Source: JAEZBP01 sp963832725 | Lineage (GTDB): Bacteria; Myxococcota_A; Polyangia; Polyangiales; Sandaracinaceae | Direction of reading: 5' to 3' | DNA: 64,000 nucleotides | Assembly: GCA_963832725.1 (NCBI GenBank) | Contig: CAWHVG010000005.1 | Span: forward strand, 744,001-808,000 | Shown here: in pieces, positions 1 to 8,857 of the stretch | Position numbering within the stretch: the stretch's first letter is position 1 | Layout of the letters: each line of letters starts with the position of its first letter | Made by a program: the position numbers and the translations under genes | Notes under the pieces: model-generated | What the model was told of the DNA's origin: nothing | The model's database searches: none | Seen by the model: the letters and a program-made list of their open reading frames with translations, nothing else

Positions 1-890
1 CCTTCCCCGAGATCGCGTACGGCACCCCGCGCAAGCTCCCCAGCCCCAAGGGACTTCGCGGCCGCGTCGTCGTGCTCGACATCGCGTTCGCGGCCGAGAC
101 CGGCGGCGCCAGCTTCGAGAAGGTCACCAAGCGCTTCCTCGACCGACTCGGCCCGCGGCTGGCGATGTGGGTGGATCATCACGACCACCGCCGGCACGCG
201 GAGTACGCGAACGACCCGCGCTTCGTCCTCTCGACCAAGGCCGAACATCCCGCGTGCCCGGAGATGGTCACGCCGGCGCGGGTGGAAGCGGCCGGCGAGG
301 TCGACACCATCTGCTGCCACATCGACTTCGATGGCCTCTGCGCCGCCGCCAAGTGGATCCGCGGCGGCGAGGAGCCCTACCCCGGCGCCGACGCCGACGC
401 GCGCGCCATCGACACCCGGATGGGCACCCCGAGCGAGCGCGCGGCGGTGATCGATCGGGCGCTCCGGGCGCGGCCGCGCGACGATGGCCTGAAAGGGCTG
501 GTCGTCCGCTACCTGGCCACGGGCGCGAACGACGCCGGCTTGTGGGAGCCGATCGCCCGCGCGGCGGAGGAGTTCCGCATCTCCGAGGACGAAGCGCGCC
601 GGCTCGCCCGCGGCTACCAGGTCGTGAAAGACATCGCCGTCGTCGACGCCACCGTCCGCAACGCGCCCTACGACAAGACCCTGCTCCTCTTGCTCGGCCA
701 AGATCGCGCGCGCATCTCCGTCGCCTACGACGAGACCACCGTCACCTGCGCGGCGCGCTTCGACAGCGGCGTGAACCTCCTCGACACCCTGGGCCTCGAG
801 GGCGGCATGCCGACTCGGGTGAGCCTCCCGCGCAAGCAGCTCGCGTCCGTCCTCGAACGACTGGGCGTGGACCCGCGCGCCCTCACCTGA
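1..890 (+). CDS. DHH-family phosphoesterase-like protein, 5' end outside the window
   Basis: The frame is open from base 3, so the true start lies upstream of the window; an internal GTG at 72 is not the start because the coding frame before it reads a plausible beta strand (GRVVVLDIAFAA). The motif WVDHHDHRRH matches the DHH signature of metal-dependent phosphoesterases (RecJ, nanoRNase and pAp-phosphatase relatives). The later segment ICCHIDFDGLCAAAKW resembles the second Asp/His metal site of these enzymes. The C-terminal part should be the DHHA1-like substrate domain. The substrate cannot be read from the sequence: small nucleotides or phosphorylated small molecules are both possible. The 244-bp gap that follows separates it from the next gene, so no operon is evident. 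Confidence 0.6.
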   Translation, partial: FPEIAYGTPRKLPSPKGLRGRVVVLDIAFAAETGGASFEKVTKRFLDRLGPRLAMWVDHHDHRRHAEYANDPRFVLSTKAEHPACPEMVTPARVEAAGEVDTICCHIDFDGLCAAAKWIRGGEEPYPGADADARAIDTRMGTPSERAAVIDRALRARPRDDGLKGLVVRYLATGANDAGLWEPIARAAEEFRISEDEARRLARGYQVVKDIAVVDATVRNAPYDKTLLLLLGQDRARISVAYDETTVTCAARFDSGVNLLDTLGLEGGMPTRVSLPRKQLASVLERLGVDPRALT

Positions 891-1123
891 TCGAGCCGCT
901 CTTCGACCATCGGCGTCTCGCCCCAGCGCCTCGCTTCGACCGTCCGCATTCGTTCGGCACGAGGTGAGGCGGGCCGTCGCGTCGACGATTGGAGCGCCTT
1001 GCGCGACACGGCTCGTCGACGTTCTCGGGGAGGGCAAGCTCGATCGTCTCGTCCAACTCCGACGAGCGTGCGCGCCGACGATCGACCGCGGACGCTTGCT
1101 TGACCCCTTCGTCGGGCGGCTCG

Positions 1124-1129
1124 TAGGTT
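1124..1129 (+). promoter_or_regulatory. Promoter: TTGACC at 1100-1105, 18-bp spacer, TAGGTT -10 box
   Basis: TAGGTT lies 5 nt before the ATG at 1135 and has a good -35 (TTGACC) 18 bp upstream. The transcript would begin at or next to the start codon, implying a leaderless mRNA. This is the best-formed example of the window-wide pattern. Confidence 0.55.
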
Positions 1130-1134
1130 GCCGC

Positions 1135-2157
1135 ATGGATTCTCCGCACGTCCGCTCCACATCCGTGCTCGCGCTCTGCGCTGCCGCCGCGCTTCTCGCC
1201 TCGGGCTGCAGCTGCGCCTCTCCGGGTGGGTCCGACGCCGGAAGCGCCGACGCGGCGACCGGCGACGCGGCGACCGGCGACCCAGCGACCGGCGACGCAG
1301 GGCCGACGCACACCTACTCGGACGCGGGGCCGGGAACCGACGGCGCGGTCCCCTACGACGACTGCACCGACGAGAACAACAAGAAGATCTTCGTGCTGAC
1401 CACGGATTTGTCGTCGGGCACGCACGAGAGCCACCTCCTTCGCTTCGACCCGGAGGCGGTGACCTACACCCACATCGGGGAGGTTCGCTGCGATTTGCCC
1501 GGCACCAACATCCTCCACTCCATGACGGTGGACCGGCACGGCACGGCCTACGTCAGCGCGAGCGACGGCTCCCTCTACACGGTCGACACCACCACCGCTG
1601 CCTGTCAGCCGACCGGCATGGAGACCGGCCAAGCGCAGGTGCAGAGCTACGGAATGGGCTTCGCCACCGTCGGCGACACCAACCAAGAGCGCCTCTACAT
1701 CACGGCGCAAGGCGGCTGGTGGATGGACGGCCTCGCGTGGCGTCGGCTCGGTGTCATCGACACCTCCACGCTCGCCATCTCGATGATCGGCGACCTGGAC
1801 GCGCCGACGCCCGCCAACATGGAGCTCACCGGCACCGGCGACGGCCGCCTCTTCGGGATGGTGGTCGACGTGCGGGACCTTCGGAACCTCGTCATCACCA
1901 TCGAGCTCCTGGACCCGGATACGGCCGCGACGATGGACAGCCACCAGGTCCCGCTCGCCGCCCGCTCGGGCTTCGACTTCGCGCAGTGGGGAGGCGACTT
2001 CTGGCTCTTCACCGAAGCGCCCGACGGCAGCGCGCGCGTCGCCCAGTTCCACTTCGAGACGGGCGAGATCGTCCAGACGGTCGACACGCCGCTCGAAGTA
2101 CCGGGCACGATCATCGGCGCCGGCGTCTCGACCTGCGCGCCCTACGACCTGATCTGA
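1135..2157 (+). CDS. Secreted lipoprotein of unknown function
   Basis: The 340-residue product starts with a lipoprotein signal (hydrophobic stretch then LLASGC, lipidated Cys near residue 24), so it should be anchored in the cell envelope. A linker rich in Gly, Asp, Ala and Thr follows, containing repeats of ATGD, as is common in myxobacterial surface lipoproteins. The rest (about residues 80-340) consists of beta-strand-like segments separated by Gly/Asp turns (for example DRHGTAYVSASDGSLYTVD), consistent with a beta-propeller or SMP-30-like fold. No catalytic motif is visible. The start at 1135 was chosen because it gives the signal peptide directly and sits behind a promoter-like TAGGTT; the frame is open further upstream but that part is not signal-like. 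Confidence 0.75.
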   Translation: MDSPHVRSTSVLALCAAAALLASGCSCASPGGSDAGSADAATGDAATGDPATGDAGPTHTYSDAGPGTDGAVPYDDCTDENNKKIFVLTTDLSSGTHESHLLRFDPEAVTYTHIGEVRCDLPGTNILHSMTVDRHGTAYVSASDGSLYTVDTTTAACQPTGMETGQAQVQSYGMGFATVGDTNQERLYITAQGGWWMDGLAWRRLGVIDTSTLAISMIGDLDAPTPANMELTGTGDGRLFGMVVDVRDLRNLVITIELLDPDTAATMDSHQVPLAARSGFDFAQWGGDFWLFTEAPDGSARVAQFHFETGEIVQTVDTPLEVPGTIIGAGVSTCAPYDLI

Positions 2158-2204
2158 GCCCCCGCTTTCGCGAAGCGAAGCGCGCCCCCACGAGCAAGGA
2201 CCCA

Positions 2205-2272
2205 CCACTCTCGCGCAGCGAGCGAGAAGCGGTCCCCACCGACACGCCACTCTCGCGCAGCGAGCGAGAAGC
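2205..2272. repeat. 26-bp direct repeat, two copies 42 bp apart
   Basis: Identical 26-bp units at 2205-2230 and 2247-2272 begin ccactctcgcgcagcg and end gcgagaagc. They lie in the 506-bp gap between the lipoprotein gene and add. Their role is unknown; they could bind protein or be the residue of a tandem duplication. Confidence 0.8.
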
Positions 2273-2365
2273 CGCCCGTGGCAACAGGCATGCTGGATGC
2301 GCCGCAGGCGCGTCCGGCGTGCCCCGTACCAGCACGAAACCGGTCCCGGTCCATCCCACCGAGTA

Positions 2366-2413
2366 GGCGGGGGCCGGGGGAGCGGGCGCTCCCCCGCTCC
2401 CCCGGCCCCCGCC
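2366..2413. terminator. Perfect 21-bp GC-rich hairpin between lipoprotein gene and add
   Basis: Arms 2366-2386 and 2393-2413 are exact reverse complements with a 6-nt loop. No T-tract follows, so intrinsic termination in the E. coli sense is not assured. The length and perfection of the stem are nevertheless exceptional for the window. The remaining sequence of the 2158-2663 gap holds a short palindrome around 2564-2578 and no gene. Confidence 0.5.
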
Positions 2414-2651
2414 GGACGTCCATCCGCGGCAGCACCGAGCACGACGACGAGCGAGCAGCGCCCAGATTGATCACCAGCAGCCCCTGCACTAGATGTCCGA
2501 GGCGGACGTCGTGACCGGTATGGCCGAGCGATCGGCGTCGAGATTGGGTGCGCGCCACCGCAGGAAATGCAAAGCATTTTCGAGGAGGCTCGCGCCCGAG
2601 ATCGGCGTCGAGAGCCGGCCAGATCGTGTTGCGAGTTCCGCGGAGGACATC

Positions 2652-2657
2652 TAGCAT
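2652..2657 (+). promoter_or_regulatory. Candidate -10 box TAGCAT for add
   Basis: TAGCAT ends 6 nt before the add ATG. A TTGCGA at 2629-2634 lies 17 bp upstream as a possible -35. The arrangement predicts a leaderless add transcript. Confidence 0.5.
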
Positions 2658-2663
2658 CCAGCG

Positions 2664-3809
2664 ATGGCGCTACCCCTCTCGTTCTTCCAGAAGCTCCCGA
2701 AGACCGATCTCCACGTTCACCTCGACGGCTCCCTGCGGCTCGAGACGCTCATCGCGCTCGCCAAGGAACAGGACGTCGAGCTCCCGTCGTACGAGCCCGA
2801 AGAGCTCCGCCGTCAGCTGCACCTCGGGGAGAACACCGGCTCGCTGGTCGAGTACCTCAAGGCGTTCGAGACCACGCTGAAGGTCCTGCAGACCGAGGAC
2901 GCGCTCATCCGCGCCGCCCGCGAGCTGGCCGAGGACGCTGCCGCGGAGAACGTCCGTTACATGGAGGTGCGCTACGCACCGATGCTCCACACCCGCCAAG
3001 GCCTGCGGCTGACCACCGTGGTCGAGGCGGTGCTCGAGGGCCTGTGGCAGGCGAAGGAAGCGCACGGCATCGAGTCGAACGTCATCATCTGCGGCATCCG
3101 GAACATCTCGCCGGAGAGCTCGCTCGAGATGGCCCAGCTCGCCGTGGCCTACAAGGGTCGCGGCGTCGTCGCGTTCGACCTCGCGGGCGCCGAGTACGAC
3201 CACCCGGCCAAGCACCACCTGCCGGCCTTCCAGCTCGTGCGGCAGAACAACATCAACGTGACCATCCACGCCGGCGAGGCGTACGGGCCGGAGTCGATCC
3301 ACCAGGCCATCCACGACTGCGGCGCCCACCGGATCGGGCACGGCTGCCGGCTGCGCGAGGACGGCGATCTGCTCCACTACGTCAACGACCACCGCATCGC
3401 GCTCGAGAGCTGCCCGTCGTCGAACGTCCAGACGGGCGCGGTGCGCGACCTCGCGAGCCACCCGATCAAGCTCTATCACGACCTCGGCCTGCGGGTGACG
3501 GTCAACACCGACAACCGCCTCATCACCGACACGACCGTGAGCAAGGAGCTCTGGCTCGTGCACACCCAGGTCGGTCTGACGCTCGCCGAGATCAAGCGGA
3601 TCCTCATCAACGGGTTCAAGTCGGCGTTCCTGCCCTTCCACGTGAAGCAGGCCTGGATGCGCCGGGTGAGCCGAGACCTCTCCCGCTTCCACGACGACGG
3701 GACCATCGAATCCGCTGCCGGAGCCGGAGCACGACGAGCCGCTGCCCAGCGTGACGATGAGCCCGGACGCCGACGAGGCCGTGGCCTGAAGGTCTGTCGC
3801 GCGGCATGA
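2664..3809 (+). CDS. add: Adenosine deaminase, C-terminal frame break
   Basis: This enzyme deaminates (deoxy)adenosine to (deoxy)inosine in purine salvage. Seen: TDLHVHLDG with the HxH metal pair near residue 17, HAGE with the metal His and catalytic Glu, GHGCR, SNVQTG, and NTDNRLITDT in place of the usual TDDP, as in one bacterial ADA subgroup. The written frame ends at 3809 with an Arg-rich tail and poor third-position GC. From about 3709 the +1 frame has nearly 100% GC at third positions and reads an acidic Pro/Glu tail (PLPEPEHDEPLPSV...) to a stop at 3787-3789. Removing one base at GAATC (3708-3712) gives ...TIDPLPEPE and a 374-residue protein. The written C-terminus overlaps tatD by 4 nt; the corrected one ends 16 nt before it. 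Confidence 0.9.
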   Translation: MALPLSFFQKLPKTDLHVHLDGSLRLETLIALAKEQDVELPSYEPEELRRQLHLGENTGSLVEYLKAFETTLKVLQTEDALIRAARELAEDAAAENVRYMEVRYAPMLHTRQGLRLTTVVEAVLEGLWQAKEAHGIESNVIICGIRNISPESSLEMAQLAVAYKGRGVVAFDLAGAEYDHPAKHHLPAFQLVRQNNINVTIHAGEAYGPESIHQAIHDCGAHRIGHGCRLREDGDLLHYVNDHRIALESCPSSNVQTGAVRDLASHPIKLYHDLGLRVTVNTDNRLITDTTVSKELWLVHTQVGLTLAEIKRILINGFKSAFLPFHVKQAWMRRVSRDLSRFHDDGTIESAAGAGARRAAAQRDDEPGRRRGRGLKVCRAA

Positions 3810-4594
3810 GCCCGCTCGAGCTCTACGACAGCCACTGCCACCTCGACTACGCCGCGTTCGACGAGGATCGCGACGCGCTGCTCGAGCGCGCTCGCCAGGC
3901 CGGCGTGCGCACGATCCTGGTGCCCGGCGTCGATCCTGCGCAGTGGGCGCGCGCCGAGGCGCTGAGCTCGCACGGGGTGCGCGTCCGGCTCGCGGTGGGG
4001 CTGCACCCGCAGGCCTTGGACGCCGGCGAGGCGGCGACCGAGCGCGCGCTGGCCGCGCTGGAAGGAGGCATCGAGCGGCTCGGCGCAGCGGCGATCGGCG
4101 AGCTCGGCTGGGACAAGACCCTCGACGCCTCGCTGGAACGGCAGTCGGAGGTCGTCGACCCGCAGCTCACCCTTGCGGCGGCGCGGAAGCTGCCGGTGAT
4201 CCTCCACGTGGTCGGCGCCCACGGCCTCGCGCTCTCGCGCCTCGCCCGCCACGCGCCCTTCGACGCAGGCGGCGTCGTCCACGCCTACAGCGGCGCGGCC
4301 GAGCTGGTCCCGCGCTACCTCGAGATGGGCCTCTCCATCTCCTTCGGGCCCAGCGTCACCCGCCCGAACGCACGGCGACCGCTCGAGGCGGCGAAGGCCA
4401 CCCCGCTCGAGCAGCTCCTGGTCGAGACCGACGGCCCCGACCAGTTCCCCTTCGGATGCGAGCGCCGCCGCGGCGAGCCGGCCGACGTCCTGCGGGTGGT
4501 CGAGGCCCTGGCGCAGGTCCGATCCGAGCCGCTCGCGCGCATCGCGAAGGCCGCCCACGACAACGCGAGCCGTCTCTTCGGTCCCGCGGACTGA
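3806..4594 (+). CDS. TatD-family metal-dependent hydrolase
   Basis: The 262-residue product matches TatD/YcfH deoxyribonucleases in length and motifs: DSHCHLD (HxH metal pair near residue 9), VGLHPQ, GELGWD with the bridging Glu, ILHVVGAHG and VVHAYSG (metal His residues), and VETDGPD with the final Asp. Family members are 3'-5' exonucleases or DNA/RNA quality-control phosphoesterases. The substrate here is inference. It follows add closely in the same direction and may be cotranscribed with it. Confidence 0.85.
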   Translation: MSPLELYDSHCHLDYAAFDEDRDALLERARQAGVRTILVPGVDPAQWARAEALSSHGVRVRLAVGLHPQALDAGEAATERALAALEGGIERLGAAAIGELGWDKTLDASLERQSEVVDPQLTLAAARKLPVILHVVGAHGLALSRLARHAPFDAGGVVHAYSGAAELVPRYLEMGLSISFGPSVTRPNARRPLEAAKATPLEQLLVETDGPDQFPFGCERRRGEPADVLRVVEALAQVRSEPLARIAKAAHDNASRLFGPAD

Positions 4595-4655
4595 CCGCGA
4601 GCGCTGCCGGACGCGGAACGCACTCTGCGCGGCGGTACGAGGCTGCCCGGCAGTG

Positions 4656-4661
4656 TACGAT
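4656..4661 (+). promoter_or_regulatory. Candidate -10 box TACGAT
   Basis: TACGAT ends 6 nt before the ATG at 4668, predicting a leaderless transcript for the 4668-8449 cluster. No clear -35 is visible. Confidence 0.45.
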
Positions 4662-4667
4662 CCGCGC

Positions 4668-5645
4668 ATGCTCCGCCTCGCTTGCTGTCTTCTCGCCGTC
4701 CTCGCCACCGGCTGCCAGCCGGACAAGAGCTGGCACCAGGCCTTCGACGCCACCGCCACCGGCTGGATGATGAACACCTGGGGCACTGGCCGAGACGACC
4801 GCTTCGCCGCGGGAGGCAGCCTCTCGAGCGGCGCCGTCATGCACTTCGACGGGCAGGCCTGGACGCCCATGCAGCTCCCGGACGGCGTGCCGCTGGTCAA
4901 CTGGGTGTTCGGCTTCGCGCCCGACGATGTGCACGCCGTCGGCAACGACGGGACCATCCTCCACTACGACGGGAGCGCCTGGAGCCTCGTCGACAGCCCG
5001 ACCGATCAGGATCTCTGGGGTGTGTGGGGCGCCGGCCCGAATGATCTCTGGTCGGTCGGCGGCTCCGCGCGCCACCCCGCCACCGCGATGCCGACGCTCA
5101 TCCACTTCGACGGCACGCAGTGGACGAACGTCGACCTGCCGACCCTCTCCCACGCCAACGTGACCGCCCTCTTCAAGGTCTGGGGCAGCGGGCCGGACGA
5201 CGTGTACGCCGTGGGCCAGCACGGCACGATGCTGCACTGGGACGGCAGCACCTGGAGCGACATCCTGGTCGGCGCCGAGGACGACCTGATCTCAATCTGG
5301 GGCACCGGACCGAACGACATCGTCGCCGTGGGCGGGAGGAGCAACGGCATCGTGGCACGCTTCGACGGCACCGAGTGGCACAGCCAGTTCCTGACGCCGA
5401 TGCCCGGCCTGAACGGTGTCTGGATGGGCCACCAAGGCATCGCGCACGTCGTCGGCCTGCACGGAACCCTGGCCACCCTCGACGCGAACACGCTGGAAGT
5501 GACGGACGAGAGCATCCCCGAGACCCATGACTTCCACGCCATCTTCGGCGTCGACGGGGTCCTCACGGCAGTTGGCGGCAATCTTGCTTTCCCGGCGACC
5601 CCGGAAGGCATCGCCTACTACCGCGATCTGGGGAGCGACGAATGA
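4668..5645 (+). CDS. Lipoprotein with WGxGPDDVxAVG beta-propeller repeats
   Basis: A 325-residue lipoprotein: MLRLACCLLAVLATGCQ gives a short signal and lipobox (ATGC). The mature part is built from about six repeats of the pattern WGxGPxDhaxVGxxGxhhHaDGxxW, for example WGAGPNDLWSVGG and WGSGPDDVYAVGQHG. These are typical of myxobacterial extracellular beta-propellers of unknown ligand. Start 4668 is preferred over a GTG at 4653 because it begins the signal directly. The stop overlaps the next start by 4 nt (ATGA), so it is translationally coupled to the haem protein and may be its partner or scaffold. Confidence 0.75.
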   Translation: MLRLACCLLAVLATGCQPDKSWHQAFDATATGWMMNTWGTGRDDRFAAGGSLSSGAVMHFDGQAWTPMQLPDGVPLVNWVFGFAPDDVHAVGNDGTILHYDGSAWSLVDSPTDQDLWGVWGAGPNDLWSVGGSARHPATAMPTLIHFDGTQWTNVDLPTLSHANVTALFKVWGSGPDDVYAVGQHGTMLHWDGSTWSDILVGAEDDLISIWGTGPNDIVAVGGRSNGIVARFDGTEWHSQFLTPMPGLNGVWMGHQGIAHVVGLHGTLATLDANTLEVTDESIPETHDFHAIFGVDGVLTAVGGNLAFPATPEGIAYYRDLGSDE

Positions 5646-7970
5646 CGAAGCTGAGCTCGACGGGATGCATCCTGGCCGCCTTGATGCTCACCGGGTGCCC
5701 GAGCCCGACGGTTCCGGACGACATCTTCGTGGCGCACCTCGGTGACGTCGCGCCCTGGGCCTCGGCCGAGCAGCAGGCGTCCTTCGAGCGCGGGCTCGAG
5801 GTGGCCAAGCGCCGCTTCACCATCGAGGACGGGCTCGGCCCGCAGTTCAACCAGGCCTCGTGCACCGGCTGCCACGAGCGGCCCACGCCGGGCGGGGGCT
5901 CGCCGCGCTATCGCAACTTCCTCCTCGAGCAGAGCCGCGCGGCCGACGGCACGCAGGCGCCCGTGGGCATCAACGGCATCCAGCCTCAGTTCGACGTCGC
6001 GACCAGCCGCTTCGGGACGCCGGACGACGCCGATGTCGTCGCGCTCCGCAACGCGATCCCCTTCTACGGCACGGGCCTGCTCGCCGAGATCCCGAGCGAC
6101 GTCATCGAGGCCAACGCGGACGAGAACGACGCCGACCACGACGGGATCAGCGGCCGGGCCAACTACGATCAGGGCTTCGTCGGCCGCTTCGGCCGCAAGT
6201 CCCAGACGGTCTCGGTCGAGGGCTTCATCCGCGGACCGCTCTTCAACCACCTCGGCATCACCAGCGACCCGCTCCCGGACGAGATGAAGGCCCGCCTGCC
6301 GGTGCCGAGCGCGTCGTCGAACGGCGTGGGCGGGGCTCGCGCGGGGCTGACCAATCCGGGCGGCGACGTGGGCGTGGTGCAGGCCCACCAAGCGGCGGCG
6401 CCGGCCTCTCCGATCACCGACGACGACGCCATCCCGGACCCGGAGCTGAGCAACGACGACCTCTTCGACCTGGTCTCGTTCGCCATGCTCCTCGGCGCGC
6501 CGCAGCCCGACGCGCCGACACCCGACAGCGAGGCCGGCAACGCCCTCTTCGATCAGAATCGGCTGCGCCGACTGCCACGTGCACACGCTCCGCAGCCCGC
6601 GCGGGCTCATCCCGCTGCACAGCAATCTCCTGCTCCACGACATGGGCGAGGACCTGGCGGACGGGATCGTCATGGGCGTCGCCCGCGGCAACGAGTTCCG
6701 CACCCAGCCGCTCTGGGGCGTGGCCGCCTCCCGGCCCTACCTGCACGACGGGCGGGCCGACACCCTCGACGCGGCCATCCGCTGGCACGGCGGCGAGGCG
6801 CAGCGGGCGCACGACGCCTACGTCGCCCTGAGCGATGCCGAGCGGGCGCAGGTGATCACGTACCTCGAGTCGCTCGGCGGCAAGCCGCAGGAGATGGACG
6901 GCCGCCTGCCCGCGGACACCCCCGTCCCGGCCGTCGGCGAGCTCGGCGGCCCGCGCCGGGAGCTCACGGCCGAGGAGATGACGCGCTTCGAGCGCGGCCG
7001 GCACCTCTTCGACCGCGACTTCCCGCTCGCGGAGGGCCTCGGCGACCCGGGCTTCAACGGCGACTCGTGCCGCGCCTGCCACTTCGATCCGGTCATCGGC
7101 GGCTCGGGCGACATCGACGTCGACGTGACCCGGCAGGGCATCACCTCGGGCGACACCGTGCTCGCGCCGGACATGGGCACCATGGCCCATCGGCAGAGCC
7201 GCGGCGCGGAGCGACCGCCCATCAATCCGATGAGCGATTTCTTCGAGCTCCGCCAGACCCCGCCCCTCTTCGGGCTCGGGCTGATCGACGAGGTGCCCGA
7301 CTCCGTGATCATGGCCCACGCCGATCCCGACGACATGGACGGCGACGGGATCAGCGGGCGCGCGCGCGTCCTGCCGGACGGCCGCCTCGGGCGGCTGGGC
7401 TGGAAGGCCAACGTGCCCAGCCTCGACGAGTTCACGCGCGACGGATACACGAACGAGATGGGCGTCACCCTGCCGCCGCAGGACGGTCTCACCTTCGGCG
7501 GCGCGACGGACGACGACGGCATCGCCGACCCGGAGATTGCGGTCTCCGATCTGGAGGCGGTGGCGTTCTTCCAGACGATGCTGGCCCCGCCGCCGCGCGT
7601 GCGCACCGACATGGCCCGTGAAGACGCCGGCGAGGCCATCTTCGACGACATCGGCTGCGCGAGCTGCCACTGCCAGCTCCAGTTGGAAGACGGCACGCCG
7701 GTCGCGGTCTACAGCGACATCCTGCTGCACGACGTCTTCCCCGACGGCGCGCTCGGCGTCCCCGACGGGGACGCGACCATCCGCGAGATGCGCACCGCGC
7801 CGCTCTGGGGGCTCTCGCGGACGGCGCCCTACATGCACGACGGTCGCGCGGCGACGATCGAGGAGGCCGTCGCGCGCCACGATGGCGAGGCCAACACGTC
7901 GGCGATCGCGTTCGCGGCTTTGAGCGCCGACGACCGCGCCACCATCCTGGCCTTCCTCTCGTCGCTCTGA
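5642..7970 (+). CDS. Di-haem oxidoreductase-like lipoprotein with four CxxCH sites, frame break at 6557
   Basis: The frame from 5642 starts with a lipoprotein signal (LMLTGC) and contains CTGCH near residue 74 but turns into Arg/Pro-rich nonsense after NALFDQ. The +1 frame immediately reads IGCADCHVHTLRS and continues cleanly to 7970. Deleting one A from GAATC at 6556-6560 joins them into 775 residues. CxxCH haem motifs lie near residues 74, 308, 476 and 672, in two similar halves, each with a GDGISGRA segment and the pair LLHDMGED.../LLHDVFPD.... This matches the di-haem oxidoreductase (thiol oxidoreductase-like, DUF1111) family, duplicated. It is probably a periplasmic redox enzyme or electron carrier. 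It overlaps its upstream neighbour by 4 nt and the DUF192 gene by 1 nt. Confidence 0.85.
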
Positions 7971-8449
7971 TGGACGCGCGGATAGCCGCGCTGATGGCCC
8001 CGCTGACGGCCCCGCTGATGGCGAGGGCCGTCCCCTGGCTGCTCGCCGCCATCGTGACGGGGTGCGCTTGCCCGGGAGGGGTGGAGCTGCGCGTCGAATC
8101 GAGCGGCGGCGACCCGAAGGCCTCTTTCTGCGCCACCATCGCCCGCAGCGAAGCGGCGCGGATGCAGGGGCTGCGCGGTCACGCGCCGCTGGCGCCGGGT
8201 GAAGGCCTCCTGCTCGCGTTCTCCATCGAAGACGAGCTCTGCATCGTCAACGACGGAGTCACCTTCCCCATCGACGTGCTCTACGCGAACGCGGCCGGCA
8301 CGGTCATCGCGCTCGAGCCCGATTTCCCGGCCGGCGACGGCAGCCCTCGCTGCCACGGCCCCGCCCAGTTCGTCCTGGAGGTCGCCGCCGGCGGCCTGAG
8401 CGGTGTGCGCGAAGGCGACGGGGTGGTCGGGCTTCCCGCGATTCCGTGA
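7970..8449 (+). CDS. DUF192 lipoprotein
   Basis: The 159-residue product has a hydrophobic N-terminus ending in AAIVTGC (lipobox) and then the DUF192 core: ARSEAARMQGLRGH, LLLAFSIEDELCIVNDGVTFPIDVLYAN and GPAQFVLEVAAG. DUF192 proteins are small secreted beta-proteins whose biochemical role is not settled. The start codon overlaps the stop of the haem protein (TGATG), so the two are coupled. The gene ends with a GATTC at the stop; removing one T there would extend the frame into the repeat-side gap, so the exact C-terminus is slightly uncertain. Confidence 0.8.
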   Translation: MDARIAALMAPLTAPLMARAVPWLLAAIVTGCACPGGVELRVESSGGDPKASFCATIARSEAARMQGLRGHAPLAPGEGLLLAFSIEDELCIVNDGVTFPIDVLYANAAGTVIALEPDFPAGDGSPRCHGPAQFVLEVAAGGLSGVREGDGVVGLPAIP

Positions 8450-8541
8450 CGCGCGATCCGTCCGGCGGCGAGCTCAGCCTGATGCTCACCGCGAGAGATG
8501 CTCGACGGACGCTCGGATGACCTCCGACGCCGCACGCGCCG

Positions 8542-8814
8542 GCACGACCGTTTCTCGCATCCGCACGGCCGTTTCTCGCATCGGCACGGCCGTTTCTCGC
8601 ATCGGCACGGCCGTTTCTCGCATCCGCACGGCCGTTTCTCGCATCGGCACGGCCGTTTCTCGCATCGGCACGAGTAATTCTCGCACCCGCACGAACAATT
8701 CTCGCACCCGCACGAGTAATTCTCGCACCCGCACGAACAATTCTCGCACCCGCACGAACAATTCTCGCACCCGCACGAGTAATTCTCGCACCCGCACGGC
8801 CAGTTTCTCTGGCG
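8542..8814. repeat. 21-bp tandem minisatellite, 12 copies in two sub-families plus a degenerate copy
   Basis: Copies start every 21 bp from 8542 to 8773, with a degenerate copy at 8794. The first six carry gcacggccgtttctcgcat, the last six gcacgartaattctcgcac (or gcacgaacaattc); TTCTCGCA is constant. The array fills most of the 408-bp gap between the DUF192 and SDR genes. It is open in reading frames on both strands (7-residue periods) but has no start signal of its own, and its codon use is unlike the genes around it. It has no spacers and is therefore not a CRISPR array. Confidence 0.9.
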
Positions 8815-8857
8815 AACGCGCCGAGCGGGCCCCATGTCCAAACGCTGGAGGACGGCG

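Noticed and set aside
8542..8814. CRISPR array
   Set aside because: Units follow each other directly with a 21-bp period and no spacers; no cas genes are in the window.
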